A stretch of DNA of 39,118 nt from an uncultured Clostridia bacterium (GTDB lineage Bacteria > Bacillota > Clostridia > UBA1381). This document shows positions 1-9,989 of this stretch, piece after piece (within the stretch, counting starts at the first letter, position 1; each line of letters begins with the position of its first letter). Where the stretch lies: assembly GCA_959602045.1 (NCBI GenBank), contig CAUGRT010000027.1:1-39118 (forward strand). Reading direction: 5' to 3'. The position numbers were made by a program, and so were the translations under genes. Below the pieces are notes generated by a model that saw nothing but the letters and a program-made list of their open reading frames with translations, ran no database searches and was not told the DNA's origin.

Positions 1-70
1 CTATTCCGGCTCAGACATCCGCTACGCTGCGCGGAGTAGAACTCGCCTCCATAGAATGAAAAACACATGC
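1..70 (-). repeat. Palindromic repeat copy R1 (left end cut by window)
   Basis: The 40 nt core, at 8-47, matches the cores at 26216-26255, 29992-30031 and 34288-34327 (the last two inverted). Read on the minus strand it runs GGCGAG to GAGCC and contains the inner stem TCCGC/GCGGA. The right arm (AATGAAAAACACATG, from about 54) resembles the arms of the other copies, but its partner lies before the window. It sits downstream of the lipid kinase gene's stop codon, so it would lie in the 3' untranslated part of that transcript. Confidence 0.8.
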
Positions 71-103
71 TAAGTCATTGAGAAGAGGGGATTCTTCTTT
101 CAT

Positions 104-994
104 TTATAAAATAAATTCAATTGCTTGATTCATGACTTGAATTTCAGCCTTTTTATAAGCGCCCCCGTATTCTCCGTCCAGTGTCCATTTGATTTCTTCG
201 TCAAAATCAATTTCAAATTCAGAGGATCGGATGAGCTTGAATTTTTCTGTGTCCTCCTCGCCTTTCAGGACTGCCCAGAAAATTTCCTGTGCCTGAAGCA
301 GCGTTACCGGCATTTTGATTAAGACCATTTCAAACAATCCGTCATCCAGCTCGACTTGATATTTCCCGTCAAAGCTGATTCCCGCCATACTGGTGGAATT
401 TAAGATACAGCCTACGCAAAAATAATCGTCAATTTCGGTTTCATCGCCGCGCACGCGAACGTGAATGGACTCAAGATTAGGCAGCCGTTTGATTCCCTCG
501 ACCACATATGCCGCTTGACCGAGAACATTTTTCACACCCTGCGGTGTATCGTAGGAAACGTCCGTAAATGCGCCGAATGCCGCAACATAGTTAAATGCCT
601 GACCGTTGAGCATGCCGACATCTCCCGGTGTCGGAGCTCCGTTTACAATCTTCTCCGCCGCCTTAACCGGATCTTTCGGAATTCCGCGGCTTGAAGCAAA
701 ATCATTCGTTGTTCCGGAGGGAATATAGCCGATCGGCTTGCGCTGCTCCGGAGGATATTCCATGATTCCGCGCACCGCTTCGTTTAAGGTTCCGTCACCA
801 CCGGATACGACAATCGCATCGTATTGGGACGCTGTCATTTGAATCGTGCGAAACGCGTCATTCTTTTCCTGCGTAGGATGGACGGTGACGTCATAACCGC
901 CTTTTGTAAATATTTCGATGATTTCATATAAACTGTTCTTTAGCTGACCCTTACCGGAGCAAGGGTTAAATATAAAAAGCATTTTCCGATTCAT
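104..994 (-). CDS. Diacylglycerol kinase-family lipid kinase (DagK/YegS type)
   Basis: The 296-residue product fits the DAGK catalytic family, which phosphorylates diacylglycerol or related lipids at the inner membrane face so that they re-enter phospholipid synthesis. The N-terminus FNPCSGKG is the family's nucleotide-site start, and VVSGGDGTLNEA near residue 65 is the GGDGT signature. A second conserved block, IPSGTTNDFA, follows near residue 92, and the beta-rich C-terminal half is complete. The start ATG has an upstream GGAGAA ribosome site. It is divergent from the MATE gene, with its own promoter at 1045-1073. Family is confident; the exact lipid is not (DgkB, YegS and sphingosine-like kinases share the fold). 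Confidence 0.9.
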   Translation of the reverse strand: MNRKMLFIFNPCSGKGQLKNSLYEIIEIFTKGGYDVTVHPTQEKNDAFRTIQMTASQYDAIVVSGGDGTLNEAVRGIMEYPPEQRKPIGYIPSGTTNDFASSRGIPKDPVKAAEKIVNGAPTPGDVGMLNGQAFNYVAAFGAFTDVSYDTPQGVKNVLGQAAYVVEGIKRLPNLESIHVRVRGDETEIDDYFCVGCILNSTSMAGISFDGKYQVELDDGLFEMVLIKMPVTLLQAQEIFWAVLKGEEDTEKFKLIRSSEFEIDFDEEIKWTLDGEYGGAYKKAEIQVMNQAIEFIL

Positions 995-1044
995 GATACC
1001 GTTCTCCTTTTCCCATAAAAATCCCGGTTCGGCGATATAGTAAT

Positions 1045-1121
1045 ATTATACAGTGAAATCGCGTATTAGTCAAGAAATTTAAAAAATTTCTATTGATATT
1101 ATCTCTCTTTTCATGTATAAT
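1045..1121. promoter_or_regulatory. Divergent promoters of lipid kinase and MATE genes
   Basis: Minus strand: TTGACT (1068-1073), 17 bp spacer, TATAAT (1045-1050), driving the lipid kinase. Plus strand: TTGATA (1093-1098), 17 bp spacer, TATAAT (1116-1121), driving the MATE gene. Both are near-consensus sigma-A promoters; no further operator is evident. Confidence 0.7.
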
Positions 1122-1201
1122 ATAAAATAGAAGACGGTAAAAGTCCGTAAATTTAAGATAAAGTCAAAATCCGGCAGCCTGTGCCGGGTAAAGGAGAACG
1201 T

Positions 1202-2563
1202 ATGAAAATCATTAAAAATAGAAGTTTTTACAAAAATATACTTTTGATAACAGTGCCGATTGCGCTGCAAAATCTGATTACTCTCGCCACGAGTATGATG
1301 GACTCGCTCATGTTGGGGCGCGCCGAAGATACAGGATTGTTTCTGAGCGCTTCCTCGTTGGCGAATCAGCCTTTTTTTATTTTGTCACTGATTGCATTCG
1401 GACTGGCGAGTGCGTCTACGGTGCTGACTGCGCAATATTGGGGAAAACGGGATATGGAGTCTATTCGGCGTATTATTTCGATTGCCGTAAAGGTTGCATT
1501 TTTGCTGTCTGCCGTGATGGGTTGTGCGGTATTGTTTGCGCCGGAATGGGTTATGAGTCTGTACTCCAACAACGATGCCGTTATTGAAGCCGGTGCGCGC
1601 TATTTGCGGATTGTCGGAATCTCGTACTTTACTTTCGGATTTTCCTCGACAATGCTCTGCTCCATCCGCGGAATTGAGCTTGTGAGAATTTCGGTCATTG
1701 TAAATCTGACTTCCTTTTTCATGAATACATTCCTGAACTGGGTTTTGATTTTCGGAAAGCTCGGTGCGCCGGCGTTAGGGATTGAGGGCGCGGCAATCGC
1801 TACGCTGACTGCCCGGATTACGGAGCTGATTATTACCGTGATTTACATTTTCTTTGTGGATAAACGCTTGCAGCTTCGCCCAAAGGATTTGCTGTCCTTT
1901 GATAAAACCCTTGCACTGGATTTCCTGCGCTATGGAACCCCGGTGTTTTTGAATGAGCTGATCTGGTCTTTGGGGATCACAATCCAGTCGGCGATTCTGG
2001 GGCATATCAATTATGCTTCGGGCGATCCCGTTGCCGCAAATTCCATCGCCGGAATGGTGCAGCAGCTTTCGACGGTTGTCATTTTCGGTGTGGCAAACTC
2101 CGCGGCTGTTATTATCGGAAAATCCATCGGCGGCGGTTTCACGGAACGGGCAAAGGATGAATCGTCAACGTTCTTTTTGCTGAGTGTGTTGTTGGGTATT
2201 GCTGCTTGCGGTGTGATTATTCTGATTAAAGACCCGGTGATCGGATTCTATACCGTTCCGGAGGAAACACGCGCTTTGGCGAGCGAATTAATGATTGTTA
2301 TCGCCTTTGTAACGATTTTCGTTTCCATTTCGACGACTTCGATCGTCGGGATTCTTCGGTCGGGCGGTGATACAAAGTTCTGCTTGATTCTTGAAATGGC
2401 AGCGCTTTGGCTGGTTGCGATTCCGCTTGCGCTCGGTGCGTCATGGTTACGATTCCCGGTTGCTGCGGTGCTGATTTTAATGAAGATTGATGAGCCGATT
2501 AAATCCGTGATTTCATTTTTCAGAATGAGATCCGATAAGTGGATGAAGTCGCTGACGAGATAA
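1202..2563 (+). CDS. MATE family multidrug/metabolite exporter
   Basis: The 453-residue integral membrane protein has about twelve hydrophobic segments in two pseudo-repeats. The MATE hallmark opening (LLITVPIALQNLI...MMDSLMLGR) lies in the first helices, with YLRIVGISYFTF and GIEGAAIATLTAR later. MATE proteins export cationic drugs or metabolites in exchange for Na+ or H+. I chose the ATG at 1202 because AAAGGAG lies 6-7 nt upstream; the in-frame codon at 1181 has no such site. ruvX follows after a short gap, so the two are probably co-transcribed. Substrate cannot be told. Confidence 0.92.
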   Translation: MKIIKNRSFYKNILLITVPIALQNLITLATSMMDSLMLGRAEDTGLFLSASSLANQPFFILSLIAFGLASASTVLTAQYWGKRDMESIRRIISIAVKVAFLLSAVMGCAVLFAPEWVMSLYSNNDAVIEAGARYLRIVGISYFTFGFSSTMLCSIRGIELVRISVIVNLTSFFMNTFLNWVLIFGKLGAPALGIEGAAIATLTARITELIITVIYIFFVDKRLQLRPKDLLSFDKTLALDFLRYGTPVFLNELIWSLGITIQSAILGHINYASGDPVAANSIAGMVQQLSTVVIFGVANSAAVIIGKSIGGGFTERAKDESSTFFLLSVLLGIAACGVIILIKDPVIGFYTVPEETRALASELMIVIAFVTIFVSISTTSIVGILRSGGDTKFCLILEMAALWLVAIPLALGASWLRFPVAAVLILMKIDEPIKSVISFFRMRSDKWMKSLTR

Positions 2564-2578
2564 AGGGAGAGTGTGAAA

Positions 2579-2992
2579 ATGAGAATTTTAGGAATTGATT
2601 ATGGCGATGCGCGCGTGGGTGTTGCGGTTAGTGACGCGCTGGGATTCATGGCATCCGGTGTGCGTACGATTCAGAACAAAAGCCATAAAAAGCTGATGGC
2701 GGAGCTGTCGGAAATTCTGGCGGAATACAAGCCGGAGAAAATCGTGATCGGTTTGCCGAAAAATATGGACGGAACAGAGGGGTTCCGCGTTGACGCAACC
2801 AAAGAATTTGCCGATGCATTGGGGAAAATTTTTGACGGTGAAATCCTGTTCGAGGATGAACGGCTCACAACCGTCGGTGCAACACGCTATCTGGATACGA
2901 CCAATACCCGCGGTAAAAAGCGTAAAGCCGTATTGGATACCGTTTCCGCATGCTTGATTCTGGAGCAGTATCTGGCGCGGAATCGGAAATAA
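2579..2992 (+). CDS. ruvX: RuvX/YqgF family RNase H-fold nuclease
   Basis: The 137-residue protein matches the YqgF/RuvX family (pre-16S rRNA 5' maturation; putative Holliday junction resolvase). The opening ILGIDYGDARVGVAVSD supplies the first acidic residue of the RNase H fold, IVIGLPKNMDGTEG is the family's central motif, and FEDERLTT gives the conserved Glu/Asp. The ATG at 2579 is preferred over the GTG at 2573 because GGGAGAG lies 7 nt upstream of it. The gene lies 15 bp after the MATE stop. Confidence 0.93.
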   Translation: MRILGIDYGDARVGVAVSDALGFMASGVRTIQNKSHKKLMAELSEILAEYKPEKIVIGLPKNMDGTEGFRVDATKEFADALGKIFDGEILFEDERLTTVGATRYLDTTNTRGKKRKAVLDTVSACLILEQYLARNRK

Positions 2993-3133
2993 GTTTTACA
3001 TGGATTTTGCATGGCTTGATAGAATATTTTACATTTTTGAGGTATAATAAGAAGAGTATTGTCAAAAAAGACAGCATCGTGATACATATAAGATCGAAAG
3101 ATTATAAAAAAATCTAAAGGAGTGAATGAATTT

Positions 3134-5212
3134 ATGAGCGAACATACAAACTATACGCTGAGGGATTGTTTCCGCAACCGCGAGCTTTCATGGCTTCAAT
3201 TTAATGAGCGTGTTCTTGAAGAAGCCGCCGACCCTCAGGTTCCCCTGTGCGAGCGGCTTTCCTTTGCGTCAATTTTCATGAGCAATCTGGATGAGTTTTT
3301 CATGGTTCGGGTCGGCTCGCTGCATGATAAAATGATACTGGATGAGGATATTCGCGAAAACAAAACGAATATGACCTGCAAGGAGCAAATCTCGGAGATT
3401 TTAAAACGCTCCGATGGATTAATGAAGCGCAAGGACGCAGTCTATGAGGAAATTATGTCGGAGATCGGTCATTATGGGATTGAGCTGATTAATTTTGCAA
3501 GCCTTTCCGAAGCGGACGCACTATATCTGCGGAAATATTTCATTAACGAAATCATGCCGCTGATTTCGCCGCAGGTCATCGGAAAAAGACAGCCGTTCCC
3601 GTTTTTGCAAAATCAGAAAATCTATGCTTTGGTGTCACTGGAAACTAAGAACATGAACGAAAAACTGGGGATTGTTCCGTGCAGCGGCGTATTTGACCGT
3701 CTGATTCCGGTTCCCTCGGATAAAAACCGTTTTATGCTTGCCGAGGAACTGATTCTGCACTTCGCGGCGGATATTTTTGACCGATATAAGATCACGAGCA
3801 AAACGTTGATCCGAATCATCCGCAATGCCGATATTGATGCCGATGAGGCGATTGATGAAGAAGCGTCCGATTATCGGGACGCTATGGAGGAAATTATCCG
3901 CAGCCGGAAAAAGCTTTGCCCGGTGCGTATGGATATTACGCGTGAAATTCCTCCGCATGTGCGCAAGGCATTCTGTTCGCATTTGGGATTGTCGGAAAAG
4001 CAGATTTTCCTGTCGAAAGCGCCGCTGGATTTATCCTTTATATTCGGACTCCAGGATAAGCTGCGCAATCATAAGGAGTTGTTCTATCCACCGCGTTTGC
4101 CGCAAAAGTCGCCGTTGGTAGAGGATAACAAAAGCATGATTTCGCAGATAGCCAAGCACGATATTTTGCTGTCCTATCCTTATGAAAGCATGAAGCCGTT
4201 TTTGCGGCTACTGCATGAGGCAGGGGAGGATGAGAATGTCGTTTCGATCAAAATGACGCTCTACCGCGTTGCACGATATTCCAGAGTCATCGAGGAATTG
4301 ATCAATGCCGCCGAAAACGGCAAAGAGGTTGTCGTTCTGGTTGAGCTGAAAGCGCGGTTTGATGAGGAAAACAATATCGAGTGGTCACGCCGGCTGGAGA
4401 GCGCCGGCTGTCGGATTATTTACGGCCTGGATCGGCTGAAGGTTCATTCCAAGCTGTGCTTGATTACGCGCAAGGAGGAAAACCACATCGGCTACATCAC
4501 GCAGATCGGAACAGGAAATTACAACGAAAAAACCGCAAAGCTGTATACGGACTATTCCCTCATGACCGCGTCGTCCGAAATCGGCGCAGAAGCCGGGCAG
4601 GTTTTCAATGAGCTTGCGATGGGGCAGGTCATGGAGCATACGGAGCATCTTCTCGTTGCGCCGAAGTGTCTGCAAAATAAAATCTTAGACAGGATTGATG
4701 ATGAGATCGGATTTGCCAAAATCGGCGAGCCGGCATATATCGGGGCAAAAATCAATTCGCTGACCGATAAGGCGATTATCAAAAAGCTGATTGAGGCTTC
4801 GCAGGCAGGCGTTCATGTGGATCTGATCGTCCGCGGAATCTGCTGTCTTGTGCCGGAGATTCCGGGATATACGGAGAATATCAGAATCATCAGCATTGTC
4901 GGACGTTTTCTGGAACATTCGCGCGTGTATATTTTCGGCACGGAGGAACGCAAAAAGGTTTATATTTCCTCTGCGGATTTCATGACAAGAAATACGCTGC
5001 GGCGTGTTGAGATTGCCGTACCGATTTATGATGAAATGATCAAAACGCGGATCACCGACATGTTTTCCACGATGCTTCGGGATAATGTGAAAGCGCGGAT
5101 TCAAGGGCCGGACGGCATTTACCGCAAGCAGAAAACAGAGGGGGAGACGCTAAATTCCCAGGAATATTTTTATGAACAGGCATATGAGAACGCAAATAAA
5201 AAGCTGATATAA
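3134..5212 (+). CDS. ppk: Polyphosphate kinase PPK1
   Basis: The 692-residue protein has the full PPK1 length and domain order. The N domain starts with FRNRELSWLQFNERVLEEA. The head domain follows, then two phospholipase-D-like C domains. In these, RLKVHSKLCL carries the phosphorylated histidine, IGTGNYNEKTA is a conserved phosphate-binding stretch, and FLEHSRVYIFG carries the second conserved His. PPK1 reversibly polymerises the ATP gamma-phosphate into inorganic polyphosphate. The ATG at 3134 has AAGGAG 12 nt upstream; the GTG at 3122 abuts that site and is unlikely. pfkA follows 45 bp later across a small hairpin (5224-5238), so they may share a transcript. A VTC-domain gene at 25.3 kb is a second polyphosphate-linked gene in this window. 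Confidence 0.95.
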   Translation: MSEHTNYTLRDCFRNRELSWLQFNERVLEEAADPQVPLCERLSFASIFMSNLDEFFMVRVGSLHDKMILDEDIRENKTNMTCKEQISEILKRSDGLMKRKDAVYEEIMSEIGHYGIELINFASLSEADALYLRKYFINEIMPLISPQVIGKRQPFPFLQNQKIYALVSLETKNMNEKLGIVPCSGVFDRLIPVPSDKNRFMLAEELILHFAADIFDRYKITSKTLIRIIRNADIDADEAIDEEASDYRDAMEEIIRSRKKLCPVRMDITREIPPHVRKAFCSHLGLSEKQIFLSKAPLDLSFIFGLQDKLRNHKELFYPPRLPQKSPLVEDNKSMISQIAKHDILLSYPYESMKPFLRLLHEAGEDENVVSIKMTLYRVARYSRVIEELINAAENGKEVVVLVELKARFDEENNIEWSRRLESAGCRIIYGLDRLKVHSKLCLITRKEENHIGYITQIGTGNYNEKTAKLYTDYSLMTASSEIGAEAGQVFNELAMGQVMEHTEHLLVAPKCLQNKILDRIDDEIGFAKIGEPAYIGAKINSLTDKAIIKKLIEASQAGVHVDLIVRGICCLVPEIPGYTENIRIISIVGRFLEHSRVYIFGTEERKKVYISSADFMTRNTLRRVEIAVPIYDEMIKTRITDMFSTMLRDNVKARIQGPDGIYRKQKTEGETLNSQEYFYEQAYENANKKLI

Positions 5213-5257
5213 ATTCAGCATATGCCGAATTTTTCGGCAGAGAAAGGACTAAAAATC

Positions 5258-6337
5258 ATGAAAAAAATAGGTATCTTAACCAGCGGCGGCGATTGCCAGG
5301 GCTTGAACGCCGCCATTCGCGCCGTTGCAAAGGCGCTTTATGAGGCGCTCGGCGATGATCTTGAAATTTACGGAATCAAAAACGGCTACGGCGGCTTGAT
5401 TTACGGCGATTATCAGAAAATGAACCGGAACGATTTTTCGGGAATCCTAACGATCGGCGGAACGATTCTCGGCACCTCCCGTCAGCCGTTTAAGCAGATG
5501 CGCGTCATTGACGAAACCACGCAGCTGGATAAGGTCAAGGAAATGAAAAAGAACTATAAAAAGATGGGCTTGGATTGCCTGGTGGTACTCGGTGGAAACG
5601 GCACACAGAAAAGCGCCAATATGTTGAGCGAGGAAGGCTTGAATGTGGTGTCCCTGCCCAAAACCATCGACAACGATATTTTCGGAACGGAAATGACGTT
5701 CGGGTTCCAGAGCGCCTGCGATATTGCAACCGAGGTTATCGACTGTATTCATTCCACCGCAACTTCACATCGCCGCGTCTTTATTGTTGAGGTGATGGGG
5801 CATAAGGTGGGTTGGCTGAATCTTCATGCCGGGATTGCCGGCGGCGCCGATGTCATTCTGATTCCCGAAATCCCCTATGAGCTGGATAAGGTGGCGGATG
5901 TGATTCGCAAACGCGAGAAAAACGGCAAAGGCTTTACGATTATTGCAGCCGCGGAGGGCGCGATTTCCAAGGAAGAAGCCGCAATGAAGAAAAAAGAGCT
6001 GAAAGCCTACCGCGCGTCGCTTCCGTATCCGTCCGTTGCATATAAATTGGCAGATGACCTGCAAAAAAGCACGCATTATGAGATTCGCGTTGCCGTTCCC
6101 GGTCATTTTCAGCGCGGCGGCAGCCCCTGTGCGTATGACAGAGTCTTGTGTACGCGTCTGGGCGCAGCGGCGGCAAAGCTGATTTTAGACGAAAATTACG
6201 GGAATATGGTTGCCGTACAAAGCGGCATGATTGTTCCGGTTCCGCTCAATGTCGTTGCCGGAAAGCTCAAAACCGTCCCGGTAAACGGCGAACTGGTGCA
6301 GAGCGCGCGCGACATCGGAATCAGCTTCGGCGACTGA
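5258..6337 (+). CDS. pfkA: 6-phosphofructokinase
   Basis: The 359-residue glycolytic enzyme phosphorylates fructose 6-phosphate to the 1,6-bisphosphate. GILTSGGDCQGLNAAIRA opens the phosphoryl-donor site, GGTILGTSR and GGNGTQKSA complete it, PKTIDNDI holds the catalytic Asp, and MGHKVGWL and HFQRGGSP bind the sugar phosphate. In the site that separates ATP from pyrophosphate users, the residue after GGN is Gly (ATP-like) while PKTIDND carries Lys (as in the PPi-type and the actinobacterial ATP enzymes). ATP is the better guess. The ATG at 5258 has AGAAAGGA upstream; the longer frame from 5222 lacks a site. Confidence 0.93.
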   Translation: MKKIGILTSGGDCQGLNAAIRAVAKALYEALGDDLEIYGIKNGYGGLIYGDYQKMNRNDFSGILTIGGTILGTSRQPFKQMRVIDETTQLDKVKEMKKNYKKMGLDCLVVLGGNGTQKSANMLSEEGLNVVSLPKTIDNDIFGTEMTFGFQSACDIATEVIDCIHSTATSHRRVFIVEVMGHKVGWLNLHAGIAGGADVILIPEIPYELDKVADVIRKREKNGKGFTIIAAAEGAISKEEAAMKKKELKAYRASLPYPSVAYKLADDLQKSTHYEIRVAVPGHFQRGGSPCAYDRVLCTRLGAAAAKLILDENYGNMVAVQSGMIVPVPLNVVAGKLKTVPVNGELVQSARDIGISFGD

Positions 6338-6581
6338 TACGGTATCGGACGTTTGGAGGATAAAAATTCCCGGAGGTGTATATATTATAGGAAGAAAAAA
6401 TTTTTTTAAAAATTTTTTTAAAAAGTGGAACTTTTTTTGACTTCAAACGTCTAATATAACGTAATCTCACAAAGATGATCACTGCATGGTCAATTTGCAC
6501 AAAAAGCGGAATGACGTTTCAGCCAAATCATAGAATTGTCATGAAAATGTGCGATTTTCACAAATTGGCATAAAAAAACAG

Positions 6582-6906
6582 TTGACATTATTGCCGTGAG
6601 ATAGTAAAATGTTTAGTAGCAGATTTGGATAATTGGGTAGAAGCGTTTGAGAAATCTGTTACCGTAATATTTGCTGTGAAGTTTTCAGAGGTAAGCAGGT
6701 TATCGTCGGAAAATGATACAGCGGTTACAGTTTATTTACAACTGTATAACTTCATTGACTTATATTGCAGCGATGTGATATAATCAATGTGTGGTCCGGG
6801 CTTGTCTCGGATGTCTCCGCTTTTGAAAGGCTTAGGAAGGGAACCTTTCGAAAAGCATCAAAACAAGACCCTTCAGATAAAGACAATAAAGGGAGGATTT
6901 GAGACT
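6582..6906 (+). promoter_or_regulatory. Tandem promoters and long leader of the SLH protein gene
   Basis: P1 is TTGACA (6582-6587), 17 bp, TAAAAT (6605-6610). P2 is TTGACT (6755-6760), 18 bp, TATAAT (6779-6784). From P2 the leader is about 116 nt and contains a hairpin, GAAAGG/CCTTTC, around 6824-6862, before a strong GGGAGG ribosome site (6891-6896). Tandem promoters with a structured leader are usual for abundant S-layer mRNAs. The preceding stretch (6338-6581) holds no gene, only A/T runs near 6398-6435 that may end the pfkA transcript. Confidence 0.7.
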
Positions 6907-9900
6907 ATGAATAAGAATCTCAAAAAAGTAATTTCAGCAATTGCTGCTCTTGCTTTATCAGTAACTTCATTCGTAGCTATGGCTTCATATCCTGACGTTC
7001 CCGATACTGACAAGCATGCTTCGGCTATTAATGAGCTTTCAGCTTTGGGTATCATTGAAGGTTTTGAAGATGGCACATTCCATCCGGATGAATTGGTTAC
7101 AAGAGCACAGATGGCTAAGATGGTTGTAAGCGCTTTGAATATCGCTAACGCTGAGTCCAACAAGGTTCAGGTATTTAACGATGTTCCTGCTGACAACTGG
7201 GCTGCTGGTTGGGTTGCAACAGCATCAACACAGGGCTTCATCAATGGTACAGGTAATGGTAACTTTGACCCGAATCTGAACGTTACATACGAGCAGACAG
7301 TTAAGATGCTTGTTTCAGCTTGCGGATATGATACATGGGCAAAGGAAGCCGGCGGTTATCCGACAGGTTACTTAAAGTATGGTAACGACATCGGCGTTAT
7401 GAGCGGTGTTACAGGCGTTTCCTACGACACAGCTTTAACAAGAGCACAGTGCGCTCAGATGATCGCAAATGCTTTGGAAGCTCCGACTCTTACAGAGAAC
7501 GGTTACACAACAAACTGGAAGGGTGAGTCTGTACCGAACCTGATTAAGCAGGACGGCGGCACAGAGGAAAGATCACCGTTCAAGTCCCTTTTAATTGACA
7601 AGTGGGATATGTACGTTGTAAACGGTCAGGTTACTGACAACGGTAAGGACAGCGACACCACAGATAAGGTTAAGTATGAGATCCAGAAGTCAAAGAACTA
7701 CTTGGGTGCTGCATACAACACAAGCTCCGTATATGGCGGCAACAACAGCAATAAAGAACTTGTTACTGCTACTTATGGTACAACAGGTGCTGATAACTAT
7801 TTGAACCAGTACACAAAGGCTATCATCAAGGCTGACGATTACAGCGATCCTGAGATCGTTTACATTGAGGGTAGTGCAAAGAGCGATACTTTGACATTTA
7901 ACTCAAACTTGTACAAAGAGAGCAGCTACGCAACTGGTACAAAGTACAACACAATTGACGTTCGTAAGAGCGCAACAACAAACACAACAACAACTTACAA
8001 GTTGGATACAGCTTGGAAACTTGTTGTAAACGGTATTGAAGTTACAGCTGATCAGGCTAACATCAAGACATACATTGAAGAAAACAAGGGTGTAACAGTT
8101 ACAATGACAGATAACCCGAAGGGTGGTACATCCACTGATGGTTACTATGATGTTGTAGCCGTTGACTTCAAGGTAACAGCAGTTGTTGACAGCATTAGCG
8201 AAAAGAGCGACAAGGTAACTGTTTCTTTCAAGGATCAGTCCATTGCTAGAGCATCTAAGATGGAAATCAGAAAAGATGACGATAGCTATAAGTATACATT
8301 CACAAAGGATGGTTCCGCAATCAATGTTACAGATTTGAAGGAAAATGATGTACTTTCAATTTCCTACAATCCGACAGATTTCTCCGGTTCATCATTCTAT
8401 GATGTAGAAGTATGCAACAAGACTGTTGAAGGTCAGGTTACACGTGCAGGACAGGATGAGTTTGATCAGGATACTTACACAATCGGCGGTACAGAGTACT
8501 CCATTGCTAACGGTATGAACATTTCTGTAAAGACCGGTAACGAGTACACAGCTTATTTGACAGCTGATAACAAGATTGCTTACGTTGATAAGCTTGCAGC
8601 TTCTGTAAACTATGGTGTTATCGACAGAGTTTATAAGTCATCATCCGGCGAATACACAATCAGAATGATTTGTAAAGACGGTGTAAGAAGAAGCTATGAA
8701 ATGTCCGATGATCCTGGTACAACAAAGGCAGATCCGGATAACATTGCACAGTTGATCTATGATAACAGAGATAAAACATGGGCAGAACAGAAGGTTGCTG
8801 CTCCGTTGGAGAAGAGAATTGTTGATTACACAATCACAAGCAGTAACCAGATTAAGTTAAAGTCATCAACAGATATTAGTGTTGATTCCTTCTTAACAAG
8901 TGCTGAGTCTTTCGTTGCTTCAACAAACAGACTTGGTTCCTACATTTTGGATGATTCAACAGTTGTTCTGGACATCGGTGATTGGTGGACGGAGGGCGGC
9001 ACAAAGTCCGTATCCTTGTCATCAGTTAACTCATTTGTTGATGATGTAGATTACAACGGTGTTGTAGCTAAGGATGCTTCAACATCACTGTCAGAGTCAG
9101 TTCCGTTTGTAGTAATTACTGCAGGTCTTGGCGGATGGTCTGTTGATACTCCGGTAGCAGTTCTTAAGAAGTCACCTTCAACAGCATCTCATGACTCCGT
9201 AGAGAGAACAGAGTTGGATGTAGTTGAGAATGGCGAAGAAAAGACACTTATTTGTGAAGATCTGAGCACTACTTTCACAAACTTGACAGAAGGTACAGCA
9301 TTCATCTATGATACAAACTCAGATGGTTATGTAGATACTGTATATCCGATTTTGGATAGCTCAATTGAGGATTTGAACAGTGTTACTAAGTACGATTTGA
9401 TGAAGGCTATTCTGAAGAATGACGCTTCAATCGCAGCTGGTGACATGGCTAATACTCCTGCAATCAATGCTGATTTGTTAGCTACAGATGGTCCTGTATC
9501 ACACATGAAGCGTGATGGCAAGACTGTAGAGTTCATTTTGGCTCCGGTTCTTGACAAGAGTGCTAGCAGCATCACAATCGGTGGTATCACATACGATAAC
9601 ACAACAGCTGATAAGGCAGTTACATCAGGTAACTATGCTTACTTCACAGATGCAGCAGGTAAGAACTACTCCTATGATTCAACATATGCAGTTTACACAT
9701 TCTCCGGCGAGGAGTCAAAGAGCTACAAGGTTGAAACAGGTAACGGTGGTTCAGTTGTTAAGTCAAGCTACCCGTCAAAGGCAAATGACAACAACACATC
9801 CTACATCGACAAGGCTGGTAAGTATGTAACACTTGGTTTACAGGGTGAGTCAGAATCCATCAACAGCGTATCATTCGCATTGTTAAAGGTATATGACAAG

Positions 9901-9972
9901 AGAGTTCAGGTTGCTTACTCCATCACATTGGATGAAAATAGCGATTCAAAGGCACCTTTCCAGACTAGATAA
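6907..9972 (+). CDS. Secreted S-layer-homology domain surface protein
   Basis: The 1021-residue exported protein begins with a signal peptide (MNKNLKKVISAIAAL..., cleavage probably after VAMA near residue 26). Three SLH repeats follow, at about 28-80, 91-145 and 150-198 (YPDVPDTDKHASAINELSAL, FNDVPADNWAAGWVATA, then YLKYGNDIGVMSG). SLH domains anchor proteins to pyruvylated secondary cell-wall polymer. The remaining ~820 residues are Thr/Ser/Asp-rich beta-type sequence with no domain I recognise. Codon use is strikingly uniform (ACA, GCT, GTT, AAG, TTG) and unlike its neighbours, as expected of a very highly expressed gene. It is probably a main surface-layer protein. The ATG at 6907 has GGGAGG upstream. 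Confidence 0.9.
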   Translation: MNKNLKKVISAIAALALSVTSFVAMASYPDVPDTDKHASAINELSALGIIEGFEDGTFHPDELVTRAQMAKMVVSALNIANAESNKVQVFNDVPADNWAAGWVATASTQGFINGTGNGNFDPNLNVTYEQTVKMLVSACGYDTWAKEAGGYPTGYLKYGNDIGVMSGVTGVSYDTALTRAQCAQMIANALEAPTLTENGYTTNWKGESVPNLIKQDGGTEERSPFKSLLIDKWDMYVVNGQVTDNGKDSDTTDKVKYEIQKSKNYLGAAYNTSSVYGGNNSNKELVTATYGTTGADNYLNQYTKAIIKADDYSDPEIVYIEGSAKSDTLTFNSNLYKESSYATGTKYNTIDVRKSATTNTTTTYKLDTAWKLVVNGIEVTADQANIKTYIEENKGVTVTMTDNPKGGTSTDGYYDVVAVDFKVTAVVDSISEKSDKVTVSFKDQSIARASKMEIRKDDDSYKYTFTKDGSAINVTDLKENDVLSISYNPTDFSGSSFYDVEVCNKTVEGQVTRAGQDEFDQDTYTIGGTEYSIANGMNISVKTGNEYTAYLTADNKIAYVDKLAASVNYGVIDRVYKSSSGEYTIRMICKDGVRRSYEMSDDPGTTKADPDNIAQLIYDNRDKTWAEQKVAAPLEKRIVDYTITSSNQIKLKSSTDISVDSFLTSAESFVASTNRLGSYILDDSTVVLDIGDWWTEGGTKSVSLSSVNSFVDDVDYNGVVAKDASTSLSESVPFVVITAGLGGWSVDTPVAVLKKSPSTASHDSVERTELDVVENGEEKTLICEDLSTTFTNLTEGTAFIYDTNSDGYVDTVYPILDSSIEDLNSVTKYDLMKAILKNDASIAAGDMANTPAINADLLATDGPVSHMKRDGKTVEFILAPVLDKSASSITIGGITYDNTTADKAVTSGNYAYFTDAAGKNYSYDSTYAVYTFSGEESKSYKVETGNGGSVVKSSYPSKANDNNTSYIDKAGKYVTLGLQGESESINSVSFALLKVYDKRVQVAYSITLDENSDSKAPFQTR

Positions 9973-9989
9973 GTCTTAAAAGGCATTTA

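Noticed and set aside
3000..3121. A clear promoter for ppk upstream of 3134
   Set aside because: TATAAT is present near 3043, but no -35 lies at an acceptable distance, so I did not annotate it.
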